Assembly: GCF_964340395.1 (NCBI RefSeq)
Contig: NC_135552.1
Location: 28,182,181 to 28,246,180 of the forward strand
Source of the DNA: Glandiceps talaboti
Lineage: Eukaryota; Hemichordata; Enteropneusta; Spengelidae
Length of the DNA stretch: 64,000 bases
Reading direction: 5' to 3'
The translations under genes were made by a program, and so were the position numbers. Under the pieces are notes generated by a model. It was not told where the DNA came from, did not search any database, and saw only the letters and a list, made by a program, of their open reading frames with translations. Positions 39,801-51,600 of this stretch are shown piece by piece (within the stretch, counting starts at the first letter, position 1; the number at the start of each line of letters is the position of its first letter).

Positions 39801-40664
39801 AATGCTGGGCAGAATTCAGACAAATCATTCCACAGTACTTTCAGATTGACTAGGGCGATTTGTTTGTCATCATTATACTGCCTTGATTGAATGTTAATGA
39901 ACACTACAATAAGAGTGGAACACCTACCTCGCCTAATTTCTACTGGATTAGCTCCTTTACTAATTTTTTCAAAACCTTCTTTTGCGATTGCTCTTGCTAA
40001 GATAGTAGCTGTTGTCGTTCCATCTCCAGCCTCTTCATTTGTGTTATTAGCTACATCTTGTACAAGTTTTGCACCAACGTTCATGTATTTGTCTTTTAAT
40101 TCAATACCCTTTGCCACTGTCACACCATCTTTTGTAATCTTTGGACTGCCCCAACTTTGTTCTAAAATAACATTACGTCCCTGTCACAAAACAGAAAAGA
40201 AAAAGTTATTTTTCACGAGATGAAAAGATCACATCATGCAAACTGGTTGGAGAACACTCCATAGATGTGCATTCCCAGCACCCTTTGAGACTACAATCAT
40301 CATATTCATGTATCAAGTTTTACTTCAAATGTTCATGATCATTCATAATGATTGACAATTCTACTTTTGAATCTCATGTGGCAAAAAGAAGTTGGTTATT
40401 TCACACTGAAACAAGGAATATGATCGTCTTTGTTTCACTTCAAATCTTGCAAGAAATTGCTTCAAGAAATACCTTTGGTCCTAGTGTAACTCCTACTGCA
40501 TCGGCAAGTACATCAACACCCTGTAACATCAAAGCTCTTGCTTCTCCACCAAACTTAATGTCCTTAGCATATGTACGTGATACATATGGAGCTACAATCC
40601 TTGCCATGGATGGAGACAATGCCCTTGATGCTAAGGGTTTTATTATACTTGGTAGGCGATACAT
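33871..40664 (-). CDS. HSPD1: Mitochondrial chaperonin Hsp60, complete, 10 coding exons plus a leader exon
   Basis: Group I chaperonin of the mitochondrial matrix; forms heptameric rings that fold imported proteins with Hsp10. Coding exons: 40473-40664, 39928-40180, 38946-39028, 38178-38367, 37454-37622, 36537-36744, 35796-35933, 35422-35596, 34540-34718, 33871-34047. All junctions are GT-AG and phases close to give 587 aa (human 573). An arginine-rich presequence ends at RTY before AKDIKFG, matching the human cleavage site. The nucleotide-binding GDGTTTATI (catalytic Asp at residue 117), the GGGVALLR segment and the DPTKVVRTAL stretch are intact. The C-terminus carries the Gly-Gly-Met tail typical of GroEL and Hsp60, here with about seven repeats. 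Six introns each contain a C/D-box snoRNA-like element. The 5' UTR is interrupted by an intron of about 1.4 kb. Divergent from HSPE1. Confidence 0.97.
35278..35350 (-). ncRNA. C/D-box snoRNA-like element, HSPD1 intron 9 copy
   Basis: C box ATGATGA, D' and D boxes CTGA and an unchanged guide. The terminal stem is weaker than in the other copies because the 3' end reads ATGCTG. It starts 71 nt after the 5' splice site. Confidence 0.72.
36136..36210 (-). ncRNA. C/D-box snoRNA-like element, HSPD1 intron 7 copy
   Basis: C box ATGATGA, D' and D boxes CTGA, a GCAG/CTGC stem and an unchanged guide. It has two extra T residues before the D box. A locally duplicated segment of the intron lies on each side (about 35975-36090 and 36275-36420). 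Confidence 0.78.
37205..37280 (-). ncRNA. C/D-box snoRNA-like element, HSPD1 intron 6 copy
   Basis: Same architecture and the same guide as the intron 3 copy, with a GGCAG/CTGCC stem. The C box is TATGATGA. The region before the D box differs by a few bases. Confidence 0.78.
37705..37779 (-). ncRNA. C/D-box snoRNA-like element, HSPD1 intron 5 copy (diverged)
   Basis: The most diverged copy. It keeps C box ATGATGA, D' and D boxes CTGA and a GCAG/CTGC stem, while the rest has changed widely. The guide reads GTCGCCTCAGTCAA, which still pairs at all 14 positions with the same rRNA segment by using different G-U wobbles. It sits 82 nt before the 3' splice site, close to the usual place for intron-encoded C/D snoRNAs. 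Confidence 0.75.
37835..38030. repeat. Imperfect minisatellite of about 27-30 bp in HSPD1 intron 5
   Basis: About seven copies of a unit built on TAGCCCCTGTACAAATCT, separated by variable AGAGA spacers. It lies just upstream of the exon ending the intron's 5' side. Confidence 0.85.
38644..38718 (-). ncRNA. C/D-box snoRNA-like element, HSPD1 intron 4 copy
   Basis: Almost identical to the intron 3 copy, including the GGCAG/CTGCC stem, ATGATGA C box, CTGA D' and D boxes and the guide. It lies 276 nt before the 3' splice site of its intron. Confidence 0.8.
39808..39882 (-). ncRNA. C/D-box snoRNA-like element, HSPD1 intron 3 copy
   Basis: Read on the HSPD1 strand it has a GGCAG/CTGCC terminal stem, C box ATGATGA, D' box CTGA, a degenerate C' region (GGAATGA) and D box CTGA six bases before the closing stem. 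The guide ATCGCCCTAGTCAA, one base before D', can pair with large-subunit rRNA UUGACUGGGGCGGU. It starts 45 nt after the 5' splice site. Confidence 0.8.
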
Positions 40665-42052
40665 TTTTCTCTGTGAATCAATGAAAGTGACAAATTGTTA
40701 ATTCTGAGAGCCTTAAAGGAAAAGTGGCTATCACATGAACTTAGCATAATATACTTCAACAATATCTCCTGGTCAATGTCATAAGCCACAGGCCTCTTTA
40801 CAACACTGTCCAAAACATACTACCTTCACAAAAATGTTGTTGCTTCAGCAGAAATATCATGTACTCTGGCTTGTGAGTGTTCTGTTCCACTGCATGTCTA
40901 CTATGCCCTCACAGTTCACTGTGGCAAGACCAGTGGTCAATACAAGCTCTCAGCATGACCTCTGGTTGCTTGCTTCCAGTTTATACATATTACAGTAATG
41001 TATTTCAACACCATTTTATCTCAGATTATCATTATATACACCAGGGACATTCAGCCCCACCAAAGTATCTGCCAATGTTTAGTTGGAAGAGGTGACTTTA
41101 GCCAGACAGTGAGACCATACTGCCATCATGGAGGTATTTGGGAAAACTTAAATACTGCCATGCTGCCATAAACCAATCACATGAAAAGCACAGTGAAGTG
41201 TGAAAACATTTCAATTTCAAATGAAATCATTCTGTACAATAGTGATTTTTCCAAATTTGAACAAAGCAAAACCTATGTATTTTTGAAGTGTTGGTATGTG
41301 TTTGTCAAATCAAGTTCTAACTTAGTTTTGAATTCATAGCATCAACAATTTTAATCTTTTAATAAAAAAAATATTGTAATCATCAAAAATATGTCTTAAT
41401 GTCACACTGGGCATTCACGGCTAACAAACTGTAATACATAAAAACTCACTAGATTTTACTTTCAGAGCCTTTTCGTGTAGGACTATGATTTGATATGTAC
41501 AATACATAACTATTATAATGCAAACCAGTTGTTAATGAATTTCCTTTAACAATGGCTCCCCTAATGAAAATGTATATAGTTTACAATTCTGTTATCACTG
41601 TATTGTTGAAAGTGTAAAGACACAACAAGGGGTGGGGTGAGGAATTAACCCTTTCAGATATGATGACGACACACACAATCTTGTTGCAACATATCATTAG
41701 AATGTTAAATTCTGATGCCGCTCAGACAAGTTCCCCTAAGTTCGAGAAAACGAACAACCCTTGGTTATAATGAAAGATTGTGTGTTTCACTAACTTAATT
41801 TTCTTGATGAAAGGGAAAATAAAGCTACGGTAGTTCGTAATATCAATCTACATAGTACATTGTAAAATGTTTTTCTAAGGCAGATATATTTACGACAACA
41901 TTCCCGGCTATCTGGCGCATTGGCTATGTACCCACGTGGGCCATGCGAAGCCCTCAAAGATCTGCATGTTCTGACTTCAAATATACGCAGAAATCATACG
42001 TCCCATAAATAGTTCTTTGGGAAAAAGCAATAAGAGAAAAATGTATACTTAC

Positions 42053-42160
42053 TTAATTGTATCTGTACCGATAATATGAATTATGTGGTAAAGTTAATCA
42101 GTAAAATCGCAAGGGACTTTACGCCACACACACTCTCTCGCTCTTCACAGGACGCGGCCT
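42053..42160 (-). other. HSPD1: Probable noncoding leader exon of HSPD1 (5' limit approximate)
   Basis: A strong donor (GTAAGTATAC) on the minus strand begins just below 42053. The coding exon opens with a matching acceptor (CACAG) six bases before the Hsp60 ATG at 40664. Together they define a 5' UTR intron of about 1.4 kb. The transcription start is not marked by a TATA box, so 42160 is a guess. Confidence 0.55.
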
Positions 42161-42787
42161 TCGCTGCATGCACACGATTTGACCTCAACTTACACAACCA
42201 CGTGAGAGTCGGTTTAAATGGCGAATAATTAGGCCCCGTACCATGTATAAATGTTTGCTAATAATTTCTATACATGCGCATTATCACACAAAAAAATCGT
42301 CTAACTAATAATATTATTGAAGCATTGAGTGCTTGTTGATTTGAATAAATGCAATGATTTCACTATAACTTATATGTAGAATAATGTCTGTGAAAATATA
42401 CCCATACTACCTGACAGACAAGCTTTTCTGAATAGTGTAATAACATAATCAGTTTCAGGGCCACATTTCTAGAATCATCTTTGCCGGGGCCATGCTGCAC
42501 TTACAGTATTTATAGAATAACGATTGTGTATGTATTTTCTTTCCATATTTTGACTTTATATCATATGCAAACAATATCCAACAATCAAAATCACCATAAT
42601 CACGTTAGTACTGTCTGCTATTAAAAATAAATAAACCCCGGCCCTGATCACATGTAAATTCTCTTAACGGCCAGGGCATAACGCATGCCCAGTTCAAACC
42701 ACGTGAGTAAAACGATCGCAGGGTAAAATCAAGTCGACCAAACCGGTAAACCTCGTGTCGTCGTCGTAAATTCACATCTTTGCAACC
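42161..42787. promoter_or_regulatory. Divergent promoter region of HSPD1 and HSPE1
   Basis: The Hsp60/Hsp10 pair shares a head-to-head promoter in animals. The 10-mer ACCACGTGAG occurs at both ends (42198-42207 and 42699-42708). A two-unit heat-shock-element core TTCTAGAA lies at 42467-42474. A further TTCGAGAA core (41741-41748) lies in the HSPD1 leader intron. Binding is inferred from motif only. Confidence 0.6.
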
Positions 42788-44785
<1,998 letters not shown>

Positions 44786-45018
44786 CATAAAATACAAATA
44801 ATTTAAACTTGTAAAACATTTTATATTTGTCACAGTTAAGCCAGAACTACAGATACTATGTGGACCATCAGATTAAAGAAGGACCCTCATTTTTTTTGGT
44901 AGATTTTCAACTTAGAAAAAAAACTCTCTATAGCACCTGATACATTACCTTTGGTTTTGGATTTTGTCACTTTTTTAGGTTTTGTTTACAACTTGTGTGG
45001 TAATGTCTTTATTGGAGC

Positions 45019-45024
45019 AATAAA
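45019..45024 (+). terminator. HSPE1: HSPE1 polyadenylation signal
   Basis: Canonical AATAAA 234 nt after the HSPE1 stop, followed directly by an A-run. Confidence 0.7.
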
Positions 45025-45045
45025 AAAAAAAAAATGTAACAATGA

Positions 45046-48000
45046 TATGTCTGAGGTTTGGTTCAATGTATTACTGTGAGTGATGTACAAGATATAAACA
45101 CACTGATCAGATAAGACCATTATTTTGTTCTGGACAAACTCTCTCTAGAGTCTTGCCAGACCATGTTTTTTCTGGCTGAAATTTCTAATATCTTGGGCCT
45201 TTGAAATATAAATTAGTAACCACCAAAGCATATATCTTGGCGATGACATTTGCATGACAGAAGCAAATTCTGAATAATCACATTGAATCATTTATAATAC
45301 TATTTATTATATATTCATCATGGAAGCACTAAGATGCATACACAAGTCGTCCCACTTTTGATTGAGAAACATGCATGTTTCAAACAAATCACTTGTCCTT
45401 CTTCAGTGTCTGACAATGATCCAATTTGCTGGGGGTGGATTGTTGACTTTGATGTACATGGCCTCCAATAGTCTTCAATCTATTAGAAAGACATTTTATC
45501 TGAAACATTTATGGTGACCTTATCACGTGCACAGTGGTGCATTGCTAAGACAAGTACATTGTGATGCATATGTATGACGCCCTCATGAGGTTGTGCGTGA
45601 GAGGAATCAGTAAAAATCTGTCCCTAATAACACTCCACAGTAAGGTTACAAGTAGGTACCAGGAAAATAATAGAGAAAGGTGTTCAGGGCATGATTAGGG
45701 ACTTGTACCATTCAGGAAAATTCCAGTTGAAAATTCTACCATTAAAGCAAGGAATTTAAACAAGTGTTTCACACAGCTTGAAGGGATTCTAATGTTCTCA
45801 CCATTGCACTAAATACTCCTCAACAGTTAAAAGGTCTATTTTTTTCTTGAATTCTATGCTGACACTCAAAACTAACAAGGCCTTTGAAGTATAGTATAAA
45901 TAAGCCATATGATATCCTGCAAAATAGCTAGACAAAATGTGCAAGTACATTGTACTATTAATAGTATAGGGTTAAAGGTGGTGTATGTGGCATACCAATT
46001 TTTATTATTACATAACTAGGTAAATTACTAATGCTACAATCAGATAGATACCAGGATGACTGAGTGGAGACTGCAATATTGATTTGTAGTCTTAGATTGT
46101 ATCTTTGAAGTTTGAGTGTATTTTGTTCCCTACCTCTGCATTGTAACTTTTTTTTACTAATTGTTTCAGATGTTCCAAATGGTGCCATGTATTATTTTTG
46201 CACTCATGTTGCTGTAATTTGTCTCTCTAGAAATAAAACATTTAATGAAAAATAAAATCTTTTAATGGATGCACTGCCATGACCTCAAAAAGAGTGATAC
46301 CCCCCCCCCCCCATTTAAATTATTACCTGTCTTGGCCTACAAGTATACTTGTAGAATCAATCCTTGAAAGTCTTATGCCAAGATAATTTTACTCTTATCA
46401 GTAATCAACAAAGTTCATTTTGAGAGAATGTTTGCAAAGATGGACAGATAACAACAGACATCCAAGTTTTTAGTGGAAACCAAATTTATTGCTTTATTAC
46501 TGAATACATGAACATCACACTTCTGATTATAAATCATTTGGATTATCACATTAGGCTATGAGTTGAAAACTTGGTATTCTCTCAACTTCATGATATTGAT
46601 GGACATTTGGTGTGTTTGGCACATTTAGTATCTACAAAACATTGACATACACCTTCCATGGAGTCAGAGATTACCAACATTTCAACCCTTACACACACCA
46701 CAATGGGAGCGCAGTTCCCATATATTCCCATATATTTAGCAACACACAGGGTTTGGTCAGCTGTGAAGAAATGCTAACCTAGCTGTGAAGACTACTGTAA
46801 ATACACAAAATGAACACAGGTTTCTCTGCAAACATGACGGATAAATGTCAAGCAAATTCCACTTCAATAAGATATTTACAAAGGTTAACAATGATTGGCT
46901 GCTATGACATCACATGGGTATTTTCATCCAATCACCAAGATCAATGAATGAATGGTTCTTTTGGTTTGTAAAAAGACGTTCAGGGCATCTTTGTTCACAA
47001 ATTCTCTTCATACATTTTTCTTTTCTTGTACATTGTTCTGTGCTTGTTGTATAAGTTCAGTTTTGCTGTCAGATTTGTGTGTATCTTTATATGGTATATA
47101 CTTGTATACCAAGACAACTTTTTGTGTTACTCAGAATACACAATATACAACACATATTTCATTTAGGATTGCAATTGATGGCCGTTCATATCCACTATGT
47201 AATACATGGTATATACAGAAGCACTTTTCCCCCAAGTATGAAAGCACAGTCAAGGGTGTCGTTATTTAAGCTATTGTATGCATCAAACCAACTCTGAGAA
47301 ATAATAACTATAACATTTGAAACATAGGTTTTGAGGTCAACATTTGATTTGGAGAAGGTACTTCAGAGTCCAAGAAGTAAGAACTACACGTTGAAGATAC
47401 TACACATACAACAGGCATTCAGTTAGTGACTGGTCAGACTACAACAAAGGTATAATATGTAATAACACATTTAATGTATGTTTACATTGCCAGCTTAGTG
47501 AAATGTGTTCAAGCAAATCAAATATTCCAGACAAGAACATTTTCTGCAGCTTAAATATGATGTATATAATGGAGAGAATTGTACTTCATGACTACAAAAT
47601 AGAAATACTTGCCTTCACAAATGTACAATATTTGTAAGATACCTGGAACACACAGTTTTTAAGCAATCAAAAGAAATGCAACTATAAATACACCAAACCC
47701 ATCCACAGAAAGAAAACATATGTGCGAACAATTTTATTACATTTGAACATTAGTAATGCTACACCCTGTACATAGACAAGTCTCCCCTTCAGATTATTAC
47801 AGAAACAGAAAAAGGGGTTCCATCCAGTAACTACATATTTATTTACGTACTAATCTTTTGAACCAAAACACTCTTTCGTTTTGTAAATTTCCCACAACTC
47901 TATGAACAATGCTGTAGAGAAGACTTGGACTATTTGTGCAATAAATTAGTTACTTGAGTTTTTCTCTCATTTTTCTTTGTTATCTCAGGAAAAAACTGTA

Positions 48001-48547
48001 AACAATTCACAGAAACTGACCAACTGTACAAATTACCTAGTAAAATGTTTCTTGTTGTTCTAAGTCATAATTATTCATGTCAAATAATTCTAAAGTCTTG
48101 TGTGTTCAGTCCTTGCGTATGCATGACAGCAGTGTCTCATTTCATATTGAATGGTATGTGTGTAAACTCAGTCGCTGTACTTCTAGAAGTATATAGGAAG
48201 TACCTTTGTCATGCTATAGAGAATGTACTTATGAAAATGTTGAAACTCACTTGCCATTCACTGGACACTTTTGTTTTATCTTTGCTCGAGCTTGGCAATG
48301 AACTGTCTTTGCACTGGGGCAAAATCCCAACAGATACCTGGATGTGAGTTTTTTTTTGTTTACAAATGTTGAATGTATGGGGAAGTTTACATCTGACAAA
48401 GTAGACACTTTATTTCAGTTAAAAATAGCTGACATAGTCAGAACGGTTTGGGGTCAAAAATCAACATCAAAATGTTTACAAAGGGACTGTTAGTCAAAAT
48501 TTAATCATTTCATATCAAATCATACCATGAATTGTACACAACACACT
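45046..48547. other. Tail-to-tail spacer between HSPE1 and CS
   Basis: No coding exon is supported. Several AATAAA signals on both strands (plus near 46229, minus near 46493 and 47837) suggest that alternative long 3' UTRs may fill part of it. Confidence 0.45.
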
Positions 48548-48553
48548 TTTATT
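48548..48553 (-). terminator. CS: CS polyadenylation signal (proximal)
   Basis: AATAAA on the minus strand about 100 nt after the CS stop codon. Further candidates lie near 47837 and 46493-46507, so longer 3' UTRs are possible. Confidence 0.5.
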
Positions 48554-48648
48554 TCTGATTTAATTTCATCTACATTCCATCTCCTCCATCACTTTGTAGT
48601 TACATATTAACTGGTGCGCTATCAAAGGATTGTATGTGTATGCTGTGT

Positions 48649-51600
48649 CTATGAAGCACCAGCAAGTTTTTTGAGACCCTCTGTAGTGAGAGACTTGGGG
48701 CGTTCAATTGGTAGACCCATAGCTCTTGACCAGATGAATGATGACATGCATCCAAGGGCACGTGACACACCAAACAATACTGTATAGTAGTTCATTTCAT
48801 GCATACCATAGTGCTGAAATGAAAACAGAATAACATGTTAAGATCATTTTGGTGGCTCAACTACCGAGTACACTTATAAGGATCTATACGCCATGATTTT
48901 AAGGAAATGCTGAATTTTCATTTCCACTACAAAACTTTATTGCATAATCTATAATTTTATGTCATTTATGTCATTTATGAATCATACAAAACCATCATAC
49001 TAAATACGGCAACACTTGCTAGAATTCATAGAAATAACATGACTTTTTCTACAGCAATTTTGGTTTCATTTTATGTAAATCAGACACAACACAAAAATCC
49101 TAAGAGAAGCCAAATAGTGAACATGGGGCCCAGTTCATATTAGGATTGTGAAAAACAGATTTCTGACAGCATGATAGAAAGAGTTGGTCTAGAACAAAAT
49201 AATGATCTTATTTAATCTGTATGGCTGCACTGCTATGATGACACTAATGCAAGAGCATGGGATTGAAACATTGGCCTTTAAAGGAGCACTTCAGAGGTCA
49301 TAAGATGAACTTCCTTGAAATGAGACATGGGATAACAGGGAATAATTCAAGTGTTTTCAGTTAAATAGCCCAACCACAAAATAATCACGTCTTACCCGGG
49401 TCTGACTTACCCCTTTAAACATGGAAGCATGGATTTGCTATGAGATACAATATATCAGTATAAGAAACCACTATTAGAATAGAAGGGTTACTTACTGTAA
49501 GGAGAACACCACTATGGGCATCCACATTTGGCCAGGGATTCTTTGCTTTGCCCTGCTCAGTCAGAATATCAGGCACCATTTTGAAAAGCTGAGATACCAG
49601 TTTGAACAGCTTGTTTTCTGGCATGTGCTTGAGAGCAAATTCACGCTGCACGAGATAACGTGGATCTGTCTGACGGAGAACTGCATGTCCATACCCTGGT
49701 ACAACCTTTTTTGAAATAAATAGCAACAAAATTTAGATGCCACAAATTTTATATGAATTTATAGTTAGAAGGTTGATTAGGATATTGAATGGTTTTTTTT
49801 TGCGTCTTTCACAACAATTTGTCTAATGACTGATATATTAAAACAAACTACAGATACTAATGGTACACACACTTGTTACATGTTACATTATATTTCACTG
49901 TTAATACAGTAATCTAACATCACATTCAATTTGATAAGTGGCAATGATATTAATTTGAAATCACAGAGAGTTACATTGTGTCAAATCATTGGTATGTTAA
50001 GTGCTTGTGATTGATGTATCAAGATTGTAACTTTTCTTGCATCGTTTATTTTCTGGTTGTGACTGACCTGTCCTGATTTCAATGTATTCCAGATAACTTC
50101 TCTGAGGTTATCATCTGAGACATCTTCACCAACTTGTTGTTGTAGATGTTCCAACCACAACAACACTTCCTGTAAAATAGAATATTCACACAACTGATTA
50201 TAATGTAATATTTCACTTTAAAATATAAATGGATATCATTTCCTCTGCCATTATACCCAACCAGCCAGTGTTCTCACTTGGGATATGAACACTCAGCCAA
50301 CCTTAGATAAGTGGTGGCCATGCTTGGGTGACCTGAAGGGACAACCTTAGATAAGTGGTGGCCATGCTTGGTTCACCTGAAGAGACAACCTTAGATAAGT
50401 GGTGGCCATGCTTGGGTCACCTGAAGGGACAACCTTAGATAAGTGGTGGCCATGTTTGGTTCACCTGAAGGGACAACCTTACATAAGTGGTGGCCATGTT
50501 TGGTTCACCTGAAGGGACAACCTTAGATAAGTGGTGGCCATGCTTGGTTCACCTGAAGAGACAACCTTAGATAAGTGGTGGCCATGCTTGGGTCACCTGA
50601 AGGGACAACCTTAGATAAGTGGTGGCCATGCTTGGGTCACCTGAAGGGACAACCTTAGATGAGTGGTGGCCATGCTTGGGTGACCTGAAGAGACAACCTT
50701 AGATAAGTGGTGGCCATGCTTGGGTCACCTGAAGGGACAACCTTAGATAAGTGGTGGCCATGCTTGGGTGACCTGAAGGGACAACCTTAGATAAGTGGTG
50801 GCCATGCTTGGGTCACCTGAAGGGACAACCTTAGATAAGTGGTGGCCATGCTTGGGTCACCTGAAGGGACAACCTTAGATAAGTGGTGGCCATGCTTGGG
50901 TCACCTGAAGGGACAACCTTAGATAAGTGGTGGCCATGCTTGGGTGACCTGAAGGGACAACCTTAGATAAGTGGTGGCCATGCTTGGGTCACCTGAAGGG
51001 ACAACCTTAGATAAGTGGTGGCCATGCTTGGGTGACCTGAAGGGACAACCTTAGATAAGTGGTGGCCATGCTTGGGTCACCTGAAGGGACAACCTTAGAT
51101 AAGTGGCGGCCATGCTTGGGTGACCTGAAGGGACAATCTTAGATAAGTGGTGGCCATGCTTGGGCCACCTGAAGGGACAACCTTAGATAAGTGGTGGCCA
51201 TGCTTGGGTCACCGGAAGGGACAATCTTATATAAGTGGTGGCCATGCTTGGGTGACCTGAAGAGACAACCTTAGATAAGTGGTGGCCATGCTTGGGTGAC
51301 CTGAAGAGACAACCTTAGATAAGTGGTGGCCATGCTTGGTTCACCTGAAGAGACAACCTTAGATAAGTGGTGGCCATGGTTGGGTCACCTGAAGGGACAA
51401 CCTTAGATAAGTGGTGGCCATGCTTGGGTCACCTGAAGGGACAACCTTAGATAAGTGGTGGCAATGCTTGGGTCACCTGAAGGGACAACCTTAGATAAGT
51501 GGTGGCCATGCTTGGGTGACCTGAAGGGACAACCTTAGATAAGTGGTGGTCATGCTTGGGTGACCTGAAGGGACAACCTTAGATAAGTGGTGGCCATGCT

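Noticed and set aside
39677-40123. Open frames running past HSPD1 exons with [15 protein letters not shown]-type peptides, seen again near 37213-37431
   Set aside because: The repeated peptide is the translation of the snoRNA-like intron element beyond a clear 5' splice site. The conservation is at RNA level, not protein level.
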